Under the pieces are notes generated by a model, which was not told the origin of the DNA, ran no database searches, and saw nothing but the letters and a program-made list of their open reading frames with translations. Shown here one piece after another: positions 16,926 through 24,885 of a stretch of DNA of 48,755 nucleotides. Source of the stretch: Kiritimatiellia bacterium (GTDB taxonomy: Bacteria; Verrucomicrobiota; Kiritimatiellia; RFP12; UBA1067); assembly GCA_027858965.1 (NCBI GenBank), contig JAQIBS010000252.1, positions 1-48,755 on the forward strand, written 5' to 3'. A program made the translations under genes and the position numbers. How positions within the stretch are numbered: the first letter of the stretch is position 1; every line of letters starts with the position of its first letter.

Positions 16926-17621
16926 TCAGTAACTCTCCACCACATTTGCTTTTACGCCGCCGGAGGCTTCATCAAGGATGGCCGCTGCGGTTCTAACGCC
17001 AATGCCAAAGCGACGAACTCCGACAGCATGCATTGCCAGCAAAGTTTCCAAATCACGCACCCCTCCAGCAGCCTTGACCCGACAGCGATCACCAACGCTT
17101 TGTTTCATGAGCTCAGTATTCTCCAGTGTAGCACCCGTGGGAGCCCAGCCCGTGCCGGTCTTGACCCAGGAGGCACCAGCTTCGACGCACCACTCACAGG
17201 CGCGGGAAATATCTTCATCGGTCAACCAGTGACATTCAAGAATGACCTTGACCGGTTTACCGGCTGAAGCCTCAACCACGGTGCGGACATCATTGACATA
17301 GGCACCCTTGTCACCAGCCTTAAGCCAGGCGATGTTATTGACCATATCGATCTCTTTGCAACCCATCCGCACAAGCTCAGTGGCGGTCGCGGCTTTAATC
17401 GAAGTTGTTTCGGCACCGCCTGGAAAACCGACTACACCACCGGCAAAGGTTCTGCTATCCGCCAGCAATTCAATCAGATACGAGGTGTGAGCCGGCAGTG
17501 CAAAAACGCAGATGCAGCCATACTGCATCGCCATCTCGGCAGAGGCCTTGACATCATCCAACCTGCTGTCAGCACGCACAGCGCTGACATCGATCATCGC
17601 AGCAATTTCTTGTGGGGTCAT
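16926..17621 (-). CDS. deoC: Deoxyribose-phosphate aldolase
   Basis: DeoC is a class I aldolase that cleaves 2-deoxyribose 5-phosphate to acetaldehyde and glyceraldehyde 3-phosphate through a Schiff base. The 231-residue length is normal for the short family. EIDMVNNIAWLK carries the proton-relay Asp; WVKTGTGW holds the Schiff-base Lys; VKAAGGVRDLETLL has the second active-site Lys. The family signature GVVGFPGG lies near residue 75. It lies downstream of the SDR gene and upstream of the FGGY kinase, so it is probably part of a catabolic route for a deoxy or pentose-type sugar rather than nucleoside salvage. AAGGAA precedes the ATG. Confidence 0.93.
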   Translation of the reverse strand: MTPQEIAAMIDVSAVRADSRLDDVKASAEMAMQYGCICVFALPAHTSYLIELLADSRTFAGGVVGFPGGAETTSIKAATATELVRMGCKEIDMVNNIAWLKAGDKGAYVNDVRTVVEASAGKPVKVILECHWLTDEDISRACEWCVEAGASWVKTGTGWAPTGATLENTELMKQSVGDRCRVKAAGGVRDLETLLAMHAVGVRRFGIGVRTAAAILDEASGGVKANVVESY

Positions 17622-17689
17622 GATAAAAAGTTCCTTCTTTTATAGTGGCAGGTGGCGGGTGGGGTGCAGGCAAGTGGGATTTCAGCGTT

Positions 17690-17720
17690 ATGGGCCGTAT
17701 GAGCCACATGGGCCCAATGT
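17690..17720 (-). repeat. ATGNGCCNN 9-bp array, copy 2
   Basis: Units ATGGGCCGT, ATGAGCCAC, ATGGGCCCA, ATGTGC. It lies 69 bp upstream of the deoC start codon and next to a TTCAACC tract. Confidence 0.75.
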
Positions 17721-17726
17721 GCATTC

Positions 17727-17849
17727 AACCCTTTCAACCTCTTCAACCTTTTCAACCTTCAACCCCCTTGCCGCCCTTAGCCTCCAGAGTAGCCGGCGCC
17801 TTTCAACCTCTTCAACCTTTTCAACCTTCAACCCTTTTAACCTTCAACC
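17727..17849. repeat. TTCAACC-rich tract with internal duplication
   Basis: Two blocks of CCTTTCAACCTCTTCAACC-like units flank a 45-bp GC-richer spacer. The second block repeats the order of the first almost exactly, so the tract was duplicated. It ends six bases from the SDR stop codon. Confidence 0.75.
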
Positions 17850-17854
17850 TTATT

Positions 17855-18625
17855 TTACACACTCGTGAAACCACCATCGATGATAACATCGGAACCGGTC
17901 ATGTAGGTTGATGCATCGGAGGCTAGATAGAGATAAAGGCCCATCAGTTCCTCAGGTGTTCCCAGTCGGCGCATGGGAATCTGCGGTTTCCAGAGAGCGT
18001 GGAAATCAATCAGAGGCTCGACAAGCTCGGTCATGATATAGCCAGGGCTGACGCTGTTGACGCGGACATTATGCTCAGCAAACTCAACTGCCATCGCTTT
18101 TGCCAGCTGTTTTGCAGCAGCCTTAGAGGCGCAGTAGTGGCCTATTTTCTGAGGTGTATTGATCACCGTAGCGGACATTGAGGCAGTAACAATGATGCTG
18201 CCACCTTCACCTTTTTCGATCATGCTTTTAGCACAAGCCTGAGCGGTAAGAAACACACCACTCACATTCACCTTCTGTATGCGTTCAAACTCCTCCAGGG
18301 ACATCTCCTCAAGGCTGTTGAGGGTCACAATGCCGGCATTGCAGACCGCAATATCAAGCCGCCCCCATTTTTTCATAGTAGTAGCAACCAAAGCATCAAC
18401 GGATTCCTGCACAGTGACATCACAGGGAGCTGACACCGAGCACCCAGGAAAGCTCTCTTCGAATTCTGAGGCTGTCGCCATCAGGTTTTCATCATCAAGT
18501 GCGGCCAGTACCACCTTGGCACCTGCCTGCAGATAACCCAACGCAACTCGTTTGCCAATGCCCTGGCCAGCACCGGTGACAATGGCAACTTTGCCATCCA
18601 GTTTAAATTGATCCAGTATGTTCAT
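17855..18625 (-). CDS. SDR-family oxidoreductase
   Basis: A classical short-chain dehydrogenase/reductase of 256 residues. TGAGQGIG (about 17-24) is the Rossmann glycine motif; NAGIV (about 93-97) follows; the catalytic Ser lies in VTASMSA, with Tyr and Lys in YCASKAA; the tail ends DGGFTSV. It resembles polyol or 3-ketoacyl/gluconate-type dehydrogenases; the cofactor is not predictable with confidence. In this cluster it probably interconverts a sugar or polyol before the FGGY kinase acts. AAAGGA precedes the ATG by 8 nt, and it follows the IclR gene by 103 bp. Confidence 0.9.
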   Translation of the reverse strand: MNILDQFKLDGKVAIVTGAGQGIGKRVALGYLQAGAKVVLAALDDENLMATASEFEESFPGCSVSAPCDVTVQESVDALVATTMKKWGRLDIAVCNAGIVTLNSLEEMSLEEFERIQKVNVSGVFLTAQACAKSMIEKGEGGSIIVTASMSATVINTPQKIGHYCASKAAAKQLAKAMAVEFAEHNVRVNSVSPGYIMTELVEPLIDFHALWKPQIPMRRLGTPEELMGLYLYLASDASTYMTGSDVIIDGGFTSV

Positions 18626-18678
18626 AGTTTTTTTCCTTTCATCAAATTAGCTGAAACGATTAAAGAGGTTGAAGCGTT

Positions 18679-18709
18679 ATGGGCCTCATGCGCCCTATGA
18701 GCCCTATGT
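18679..18709 (-). repeat. ATGNGCCNN 9-bp array, copy 3
   Basis: Units ATGGGCCTC, ATGCGCCCT, ATGAGCCCT, ATGTGG. It lies 54 bp upstream of the SDR start codon and is preceded by GGTTGAAGCGTT, which resembles the base composition around copy 2. Confidence 0.75.
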
Positions 18710-18728
18710 GGTTCACCCTTGTCTCTCT

Positions 18729-19520
18729 TCACTCTTCACTCTTCAAATCGTATCCCATTCGTTTCGAGATGCGCAGTGCTCCCTTACGCATCTTCTCTCC
18801 TATCCCCGGAATCATATCCGGAGTGACACGGATATCGGGACCGGTCACCCAGATTGATGCAACAGGAAATCCGGTTCTGTCAAAAACGGTGGAACCAACA
18901 CAGTAAATACCGGCATACTCCTCACCCTTATCCTCGGCATAACCAATTGCTTTAACCTCTTTGAGGGCCTTAAGGAAATCTTTGGGTGTTGTGATTGTAT
19001 TTTCATTAAAACGCTTAAACTCAATCTGCTCTATCACCTTATTGGACTGTGCCTCTGAGAGATAGGCGAGAATCGCTTTACCCGGTGCGGAACAATGAAC
19101 CTTGATACGGTGTCCAGCGTTTACAGAGAAGCGGAAAAGCTGGGAACCAAGGGCCTGTTCCAGCACAATTATCTCGGCGCCATTGAGTACACCAATCAGA
19201 ATGGTATCCCCCAGTTCATCACGCAACTGGCGCATAATGGGGAGAGCGCATCCAATCAGATCACTCTCAGAGAGGGCCTGCTGTCCAAGCATCAGCATCT
19301 TCTGGGTGTGACGGAAAACCTTGGTTTCCGAGTCTCGCTCCAGCCAACCGGATTTCTCCAGTGTCAGCGTAATACGGAAAACACTGCTAACCGGACATTT
19401 GAGAGCCTGAGCAATCTCCACCTGCCCCTTGCCGCCGGGATGGCGAGCCAGATAATCCAAAATTGCCAGACCTCGTTCAAGGCTTGGTGCACTGTATTGA
19501 GTTTCTTTCTTTTGCGGCAT
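18729..19520 (-). CDS. IclR-family transcriptional regulator
   Basis: A repressor or activator of 263 residues. The N-terminal winged helix-turn-helix spans about residues 12-75 (SLERGLAILDYLARHPGG, then QVEIAQALKCPVSSVFRI). The C-terminal effector domain includes VHCSAPGKAILAYLS and the terminal GYAEDKGEEYAGIYCVGSTVFD segment typical of IclR. The ATG at 19520 was chosen because GCAGGA lies 7 nt upstream; the longer frame needs TTG. It is the first gene of the SDR-deoC-kinase block and most likely controls it in response to a pathway intermediate. Confidence 0.9.
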   Translation of the reverse strand: MPQKKETQYSAPSLERGLAILDYLARHPGGKGQVEIAQALKCPVSSVFRITLTLEKSGWLERDSETKVFRHTQKMLMLGQQALSESDLIGCALPIMRQLRDELGDTILIGVLNGAEIIVLEQALGSQLFRFSVNAGHRIKVHCSAPGKAILAYLSEAQSNKVIEQIEFKRFNENTITTPKDFLKALKEVKAIGYAEDKGEEYAGIYCVGSTVFDRTGFPVASIWVTGPDIRVTPDMIPGIGEKMRKGALRISKRMGYDLKSEE

Positions 19521-19562
19521 AAAAATATCCTGCAACTATATATGTCCATTGAAATCAACATT

Positions 19563-19595
19563 TTCACCTGCGAAAATCATATTTTTACAGGTGAA
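19563..19595 (-). promoter_or_regulatory. Candidate IclR operator
   Basis: TTCACCTG (19563-19570) and CAGGTGAA (19588-19595) form a perfect 8-bp inverted repeat with 17 bp between. A nested ATTTTC/GAAAAT pair and a direct repeat of ATTTTTACA (19581 and about 19600) lie in the same stretch. The site is 43 bp upstream of the iclR start codon, where autoregulation is common in the family. Confidence 0.45.
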
Positions 19596-19656
19596 CTCAA
19601 TTTTTACAACTGAAAACACAATAGCATGATACAAGAGAGGAAGGCAAGTTATTTGA

Positions 19657-20307
19657 TTACTCCCATTCAAAACCAGGCAGGCTCTGTTCCACATCCTGAA
19701 CGGGACGGAAGGTGTGACGGTGGATAAGGCAGGAGCCATACTTATGCAGTGCGGCAACATGCACATGAGTCCCATAACCCTTATGAGCAGCAAAGCCATA
19801 GTCGGGAAACTCCTTATCCATCTCCATCATGTAATGATCACGGGAAACCTTGGCAATGATGGAAGCGGCAGCGATCAGGAAGCTTTTGGAATCGCCTTTG
19901 ACAATTGCCGTAGAGGGGCAGGGCAAACCTTTTACTGGAAGTCCATCTATGAGCGCATGTGAAACCTTTACCGAAATGTTCTCTAACGCACGGCGCATCG
20001 CCAGATGGGTGGCGCATAGAACATTAAGGGTATCAACCTCCTCCGAGCTACACCATCCTGAGGCAGCATGAACCTCGCTATTTCCAGAAAGAAGCTCAAA
20101 GAAATGTTCACGTTTTACGGGAGTCAGTTTTTTGGAGTCGGTCAACCCTGAGAGCTCTCCAGCATAGAGCGCACTGGCCGTACTGACACTCATTGAGACG
20201 GCACCGGCAACCACGGGGCCGGCAAGACAGCCACGACCAGCCTCATCAACACCGGCAATAATCAGCGATGAGTTGGCTTTCCACAGTTTGTTTTCGTAAG
20301 TCAGCAT
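19657..20307 (-). CDS. rnhB: Ribonuclease HII
   Basis: RNase HII removes ribonucleotides from DNA and RNA primers in the cytosol. The 216-residue protein has the IAGVDEAGRGCLAGPVVAGAV active site (Asp-Glu-Gly-Arg-Gly), LTDSKKLTP, VKGDSKSFLIAAASIIAKVSRD (third Asp and the conserved Ser/Lys) and DYGFAAHKGYGTHVH. The start at 20307 has no strong ribosome binding site. An ATGNGCCNN array lies 49 bp upstream, as for deoC and the SDR gene. Confidence 0.95.
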   Translation of the reverse strand: MLTYENKLWKANSSLIIAGVDEAGRGCLAGPVVAGAVSMSVSTASALYAGELSGLTDSKKLTPVKREHFFELLSGNSEVHAASGWCSSEEVDTLNVLCATHLAMRRALENISVKVSHALIDGLPVKGLPCPSTAIVKGDSKSFLIAAASIIAKVSRDHYMMEMDKEFPDYGFAAHKGYGTHVHVAALHKYGSCLIHRHTFRPVQDVEQSLPGFEWE

Positions 20308-20355
20308 TGTAAGAAGTGCGTTAGTTCATTAGTTTGTGGAGTGTCACTCTTTTTT

Positions 20356-20394
20356 ATGGGCCAGATGGGCCGTATGAGCCCAATGCGCCTTATG
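20356..20394 (-). repeat. ATGNGCCNN 9-bp array, copy 4
   Basis: Units ATGGGCCAG, ATGGGCCGT, ATGAGCCCA, ATGCGCCTT, ATGTG, the longest of the four. It shares a CTTTTTTATGGGCC left edge with copy 1. Confidence 0.78.
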
Positions 20395-20396
20395 TG

Positions 20397-20496
20397 TTAA
20401 AAGAGTTGAAAGGGTTAAAATGGTTGAAAAAGTTAAAACGGCACATTCCACGCACCTTCAACCTTCAACCGCTTCAACCTATTGAACCTCTTCTTC
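20397..20496. repeat. Inverted pair of GGTTGAAA / TTCAACC tracts
   Basis: The left part reads GTTGAAAGGGTTAAAATGG and similar; the right part reads CTTCAACCTTCAACCGCTTC. The two halves are mutually complementary, so this stretch could form a long imperfect cruciform around about 20442. It separates rnhB from the ribosomal operon terminator. Confidence 0.65.
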
Positions 20497-20525
20497 CGCC
20501 TGACACTCGCTTTGCAATGAAGGCG

Positions 20526-20567
20526 CAAAAAAAGGCGGGAATCTGTAACAGACCCCGCCTTATTTTA
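20526..20567 (-). terminator. Rho-independent terminator of the ribosomal operon
   Basis: On the minus strand AAGGCGGG pairs with CCCGCCTT, with an inner TCTGT/ACAGA stem, followed by a run of seven T. It lies 20 bp after the rplQ stop codon. Confidence 0.88.
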
Positions 20568-20586
20568 ATAAACTGATAGAGAAATT

Positions 20587-21003
20587 TTAGGCCTCAGCCT
20601 TTTTCTCAACAGCTACTTTTACAGGAGCAGCATCCACGGCAACGCCGGGAATCACAACCCACTGCAAAATACACATCTCAGCGGCGTCGCCACGGCGACG
20701 GCCCGTCTTAACAATGCGAGTGTAACCGCCTGGACGACCTTCCATGGAGGGTACAACACTGTCAAACAGCTTCTGAACAGCCTTTGGCTGCTGCAAGCGA
20801 GCAGCGGCCAGACGGCGTGAAGCGAGAGTGCCCTTACGAGCGAGTGTAACTATTTTCTCGGCATCCCTGCGAGCCTGTTTAGCCTTGGCGAGCGTAGTTT
20901 TAATACTGCTCTCCAGGATCAGGTTCGTCACCAGGCTGCTCATCAGAGCCTTCCTGTGCGACGTGGAACGTCCAAATTTCTTTGCAATAACTCTATGACG
21001 CAT
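20587..21003 (-). CDS. rplQ: 50S ribosomal protein L17
   Basis: bL17 is a structural protein of the large subunit near the exit tunnel. The N-terminus MRHRVIAKKFGRSTSHRKAL and the GGYTRIVKTGRRRGDAAEM segment are diagnostic. The protein has 138 residues, with an Ala/Val/Lys-rich tail of about 20 residues beyond the family core. It is the last gene of the operon, 24 bp after rpoA, with GAGG before its ATG. Confidence 0.97.
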   Translation of the reverse strand: MRHRVIAKKFGRSTSHRKALMSSLVTNLILESSIKTTLAKAKQARRDAEKIVTLARKGTLASRRLAAARLQQPKAVQKLFDSVVPSMEGRPGGYTRIVKTGRRRGDAAEMCILQWVVIPGVAVDAAPVKVAVEKKAEA

Positions 21004-21027
21004 CTCTAAAACCTCAAAATCTGTAAC

Positions 21028-22020
21028 TTAGTTATTATCGAGCAGATCAGGGTCAAATTTGAAACCCAGATACATACCCAACTCTGTCAGCTTGTCCTTA
21101 ATTTCATTAAGAGACTTCTTACCAAAGTTACGGTACTTCAACATATCAGCTTCTGTCTTCATGGCCAGCTCACCAACAGTGGTGATATTGGCATTATTCA
21201 GACAGTTGGCTGCACGTACGCTCAACTCAATTTCATTCACGCTCATATTCAAAATACGGCGTAGACGTTCGCGTTCTTCATCAACCTTCTTATCTGCTTC
21301 ATCGAACTCAAGCACCTCATCGGTGTAATCGACAAAGACATCAAGATGATGACGTAAAACAGCAGCTGCTGTTTTCAACGCTTCGTCAGGTGTCACACGG
21401 CCATCTGTCCAGACATCAATAATAAGCTTTTCATAGTCTGTACGCTGGCCAAGACGGGTGTTTTCCGCCCGAAAATTCACACGAGAGACAGGTGAGAAGA
21501 TACTATCGATTGCAATACGGCCAATCTCCTGTTCCTCTTGCTTGTTTCCCTCGGCAGAGCAAAAGCCGCGCCCTGTACGAATTTCAGCTTCCATTGATAA
21601 CTCACCGTCAACATCAAGCGTAGCAATATGCTGAGCAGGATTAAGAACCTCAATTGAGTTATCCTCCGCAAAATCTGCGGCCGTCACAACGCAAGGTCCT
21701 TTTTTCTTAAGCTGCAAACGAATCGTGTTACGTTTGTAGCTCTTAAACAGAACCCGTTTCAGGTTAAGGATAATATCTGTTACATCTTCACTAACACCAG
21801 TCAGAGCACAGAACTCGTGTCCTGCACCATCAATTTTAATTGAAGTAATTGCAACAGCTTCAATTGATGAGAGCAGAACGCGACGAAGAGAGTTACCTAT
21901 TGTGCGGGCATAGCCCACTTCAAATGGTTCAGCTACAAATCTTCCGTATGTAGCTGAAGCGGTAGTTTCATCCTTCTGCACCCGTTTGGGCATTTCAAAA
22001 CGACTCAAACGAATCGGCAT
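21028..22020 (-). CDS. rpoA: DNA-directed RNA polymerase alpha subunit
   Basis: 330 residues. The N-terminal dimerisation domain includes RTIGNSLRRVLLSSIEAVAITSI-type sequence (alpha assembly), and the C-terminal domain includes VRAANCLNNANITTVGELAM and FGKKSLNEIKDKL, the DNA and activator-binding alphaCTD. An acidic linker (EFDEADKKVDEERERLRR) joins them. AAAGGA precedes the ATG. Confidence 0.98.
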   Translation of the reverse strand: MPIRLSRFEMPKRVQKDETTASATYGRFVAEPFEVGYARTIGNSLRRVLLSSIEAVAITSIKIDGAGHEFCALTGVSEDVTDIILNLKRVLFKSYKRNTIRLQLKKKGPCVVTAADFAEDNSIEVLNPAQHIATLDVDGELSMEAEIRTGRGFCSAEGNKQEEQEIGRIAIDSIFSPVSRVNFRAENTRLGQRTDYEKLIIDVWTDGRVTPDEALKTAAAVLRHHLDVFVDYTDEVLEFDEADKKVDEERERLRRILNMSVNEIELSVRAANCLNNANITTVGELAMKTEADMLKYRNFGKKSLNEIKDKLTELGMYLGFKFDPDLLDNN

Positions 22021-22094
22021 GTTTCCATCCTTTCAGACCGCCTACCCACCTGTCAGACAACAAGCAGGCTACGGCCACCAGCACATAATTATGC

Positions 22095-22724
22095 TTAGCG
22101 TGAATACAACTCAACAATAGCCTGCTCATCCACGACAGGAGCAATCTGCTCACGAGTCGGAATGCTGATCAATTCGGCACGGAACGTCTTTCTATCCAGA
22201 GTCAACCACTCAGGTGTCTGCTGAGTTGTGGCGGATTCCAGAGCACGTGCAGCCAAATCACGGCCACGCGGACGATCACGAACTTCAATTACATCACCAA
22301 CCTTCAAAGTCATAGAAGGAATTGTGGCGGTTCTACCATTAACGGCAATATGCCCATGTAATGTAAACTGACGTGCAGCACGACGTGATGCAGCAAACCC
22401 TAAGCGATAAACGAGGTTATCAAGGCGGGTTTCAAGCAACTGCAACAGAATATCACCCGTAACGCCTGTACGACGATGAGCTTCCTGAAAGAAGCGCTTG
22501 AACTGAAGTTCCTGCATGCCGTACTGACGACGCAGACACTGCTTCTGACGAAGCTGCTGGCCATATTCCGACATTTTTCTGCCACGGCGTGAACCATGCT
22601 GACCAGGAGCCGGGGCTCCCTTTTCGATAGCGCACTTTGACATATAGCAACGAGCGCCTTTTAAAAATAATTTCTGACCCTCGCGGCGGCAAATGCGGCA
22701 AGCGGGTCCTGTATATCTACCCAT
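22095..22724 (-). CDS. rpsD: 30S ribosomal protein S4
   Basis: uS4 binds 16S rRNA early in assembly. The start at 22724 (MGRYTGPACRICRREGQKLFL) was chosen over a longer frame because GGAGA lies 7 nt upstream and the N-terminus matches the family, including the four-Cys zinc-type pattern (CRICR...C...C). The S4 RNA-binding domain is ETRLDNLVYRLGFAASRRAARQ-like, about residues 95-160. It starts one base after the rpsK stop. Confidence 0.97.
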   Translation of the reverse strand: MGRYTGPACRICRREGQKLFLKGARCYMSKCAIEKGAPAPGQHGSRRGRKMSEYGQQLRQKQCLRRQYGMQELQFKRFFQEAHRRTGVTGDILLQLLETRLDNLVYRLGFAASRRAARQFTLHGHIAVNGRTATIPSMTLKVGDVIEVRDRPRGRDLAARALESATTQQTPEWLTLDRKTFRAELISIPTREQIAPVVDEQAIVELYSR

Positions 22725-22725
22725 C

Positions 22726-23442
22726 TTAAACTCTCCTACGTTTGCGGGGACGACAGCCATTATGCGGAATCGGCGTACAATCTTTAATGCAAGATACGCT
22801 AATACCCGCCTGTTGAATCGCACGCACAGCAGACTCACGTCCGGAACCTGCACCCTGAATCCTTACTTCAACCTCATGCATGCCTTTGGAAATTGCCTTA
22901 CGGGCAGCATCCTGAGCAACCATAGTGGCCGCAAATGCGGTACTTTTACGGGATCCCTTAAAACCAGCTTTACCAGCTGAGCTCCAGGAGATAACTCCGC
23001 CACGGGCATCCGCGATTGAAACAATCGTATTATTAAAGGTTGAACGAACAAACGCAATACCAGCTGGTATTGATTTGCCTCTACCTTTTTTACGAGCAGT
23101 CTCGGCGGCTTTATCAGCCTCCTCTTGGCCCGCATTCATAATACCTGAAGCTTCACTCTTCGGCTTTTTAGGATCGGCGGCAGCTTCGGGAGCCTTCTCA
23201 TCTTTGGCATCCCCGCTTTCCGCAGGTTCCGCAACCTTGGCAGCTTCTTTCTGCTCAGCTTTCTTCTCAGCTTTCGGCTCAGCTTTCTTCTCAGCTTTCT
23301 TCTCAGTTTTCGGCTCAGTTTTCGGCTTAGATTTCGGCTCAGCTTTCGGCTCAGCAACAGGAGCTTTAACTTCCTGCTCAGCAACAGGAGTATCTACTTC
23401 CTTCGCTTCTTTTTTAGCTTCTTTAACAGCTATTTCGCTCAT
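22726..23442 (-). CDS. rpsK: 30S ribosomal protein S11 with long N-terminal extension
   Basis: The last roughly 125 residues are a normal uS11 ([40 protein letters not shown], and the [17 protein letters not shown] tail). The first roughly 112 residues are an extension rich in Lys, Glu, Ala and Pro made of [12 protein letters not shown] units, giving 238 residues instead of about 128. GAGG lies 8 nt before the ATG at 23442 and no internal Met with a ribosome binding site was seen near the core, so the extension is probably translated. Its role is unknown. Confidence 0.93.
   Translation of the reverse strand: MSEIAVKEAKKEAKEVDTPVAEQEVKAPVAEPKAEPKSKPKTEPKTEKKAEKKAEPKAEKKAEQKEAAKVAEPAESGDAKDEKAPEAAADPKKPKSEASGIMNAGQEEADKAAETARKKGRGKSIPAGIAFVRSTFNNTIVSIADARGGVISWSSAGKAGFKGSRKSTAFAATMVAQDAARKAISKGMHEVEVRIQGAGSGRESAVRAIQQAGISVSCIKDCTPIPHNGCRPRKRRRV
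23245..23362 (-). repeat. 12-bp coding repeats in the S11 extension
   Basis: About nine units related to TCAGCTTTCTTC and TCAGCTTTCGGC encode alternating (A/T)EKK and (A/T)EPK tetrapeptides on the minus strand. The repeat keeps frame and probably expands and contracts by slippage. Confidence 0.8.
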
Positions 23443-23527
23443 GCGTTAGGCCTCAAATTTTTGGTGGATAAATACATCCGGCAGTCATTAAATCATCACA
23501 CTGCCGGGCTGGCATATCCAGACCGGG

Positions 23528-23926
23528 TTATTTCTTACCTTTTCCCCCGCGGGCATTACTCTTATCACGTACCAGAGAAGAACGTTTGCCACTTTTTCTA
23601 GTCTTGGCATTTGTCTTTGTTCTCTGACCTCTTACAGGCAACGCTCTTTTATGGCGCAAACCCCGATACGTACCGATACTAATCAAACGACGAATATTCT
23701 GAGATGTTTCACGTCTCAGATCACCCTCGACCCGATAGTTTTCCTGTATAAAACCAACAATCTGCCTGATCTCTTCAGGAGACAAGTCATCAGCTTTCTT
23801 AGCGGGGTCGATCTTACAACTCTCGACCACATTATTTGCCCTTTTGGGGCCTATTCCGTGGATATATCGCAGGGAAAACTCAATACGTTTTCTACCCGGT
23901 ATATCCACACCCATCAATCTCGGCAT
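23528..23926 (-). CDS. rpsM: 30S ribosomal protein S13
   Basis: uS13, 132 residues. PRLMGVDIPGRKRIEFSLRYI and RGLRHKRALPVRGQRTKTNAKT are the hallmark segments; the C-terminal basic tail ends ARGGKGKK. It contacts the top of helix 44 and the P-site tRNA. GGAG precedes the ATG by 8 nt. Confidence 0.98.
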   Translation of the reverse strand: MPRLMGVDIPGRKRIEFSLRYIHGIGPKRANNVVESCKIDPAKKADDLSPEEIRQIVGFIQENYRVEGDLRRETSQNIRRLISIGTYRGLRHKRALPVRGQRTKTNAKTRKSGKRSSLVRDKSNARGGKGKK

Positions 23927-23940
23927 GGTGCTTTCTCCAA

Positions 23941-24054
23941 TTATCCCTGACGCTGTTTATGTCTCGGATTTGTACAAATAATACGTACAATTCCCTGGCG
24001 GCGTACCACTCGGCAACGCTCACACATGCGTCGCACAGAACTACGAACTTTCAT
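23941..24054 (-). CDS. rpmJ: 50S ribosomal protein L36
   Basis: A 37-residue frame reading [20 protein letters not shown] and ending in [11 protein letters not shown]. The CxxC...C...H zinc ribbon of the zinc-binding L36 type is intact. It sits 14 bp upstream of rpsM, the conserved order. It is easily missed because of its length. infA, which often lies between map and rpmJ, is not in the 78-bp gap upstream. Confidence 0.96.
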   Translation of the reverse strand: MKVRSSVRRMCERCRVVRRQGIVRIICTNPRHKQRQG

Positions 24055-24132
24055 GGTTTACTCCTTGTTCAAAAAAGGCTGTGGATTAAACCAAATGTCC
24101 ATCACCTTGTCTATCAAAAAAATCAGAAATTC

Positions 24133-24885
24133 TTATGCCAGCGTCAGAATTTCCACACTTTCTTCAAGCACTGCCACGGTGTGCTCAAAGTGCGCAGATG
24201 GTTGCCCATCCCGCGTTACAACTGTCCAATCGTCGTCCAAAACAACAACTTCCGCTCTACCCAGATTAACCATTGGCTCAATCGCCAGTGTCATTCCAGG
24301 CTTCAAAACGGGGCCGCGTCCCGGTGCGCCGTAGTTCGGGATCTGTGGTTCTTCGTGAAGGTGATGCCCCACGCCGTGACCCACAAATTGCCGAACAACT
24401 GAGCAACCAGATGCTTTCGCAACACACTCTATAGTGTGGGAGATATCCGAAAGCCGTCCTCCAGGCTTTGTTGCCGCAATAGCTAATTGCAAAGCCCGTC
24501 TAGTTGTCTCAACCAATCGAATTGCCTCAGGGTCTACCGCTCCAACCATAACTGTTGTCGCGTTGTCCCCGTGAAATCCGTTATAATAAACTCCAACGTC
24601 AAGGCTGACCAGATCTCCCGGCAGAATCTCACGACGCCCCGGTATCCCATGGATCACCTCTTCGTTAATCGAAACACATAATGCAGCGGGATATCCTGAA
24701 TATCCAAGAAAGGATGGTTTCGCCCCCATCTTCTTGATCATCACCTGCGCTTTTTCATCCAGCTCACCGGTTGTCACTCCAGGTTTTACTTCAGCGGTCA
24801 TCGCTTGAAGAACCTCAGCCGACATCCGGCAACTATCACGCATTGTCTCTAATTCCGCCGCACTTTTTAAAACTATCCTGCTCAT
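24133..24885 (-). CDS. map: Methionine aminopeptidase type I
   Basis: Removes N-terminal Met from nascent proteins. 250 residues. Metal ligands are present: Asp in VSLDVGVYYNGFHGD (two Asp), His in GHGVGHHLHEEP, Glu in MTLAIEPMVN and Glu in SAHFEHTVAVLEE. The start codon overlaps the adk stop (ATGA), so it is translationally coupled. A second map gene lies at 26967-27707. Confidence 0.96.
   Translation of the reverse strand: MSRIVLKSAAELETMRDSCRMSAEVLQAMTAEVKPGVTTGELDEKAQVMIKKMGAKPSFLGYSGYPAALCVSINEEVIHGIPGRREILPGDLVSLDVGVYYNGFHGDNATTVMVGAVDPEAIRLVETTRRALQLAIAATKPGGRLSDISHTIECVAKASGCSVVRQFVGHGVGHHLHEEPQIPNYGAPGRGPVLKPGMTLAIEPMVNLGRAEVVVLDDDWTVVTRDGQPSAHFEHTVAVLEESVEILTLA

Noticed and set aside
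22925..23449. Plus-strand open frame opposite rpsK
   Set aside because: Shadow of the repeated extension; it reads as low-complexity Ser/Ala/Phe with no ribosome binding site.
24055..24132. infA between map and rpmJ
   Set aside because: The 78-bp gap is too short for the roughly 72-codon gene, and no IF1 pattern was found.
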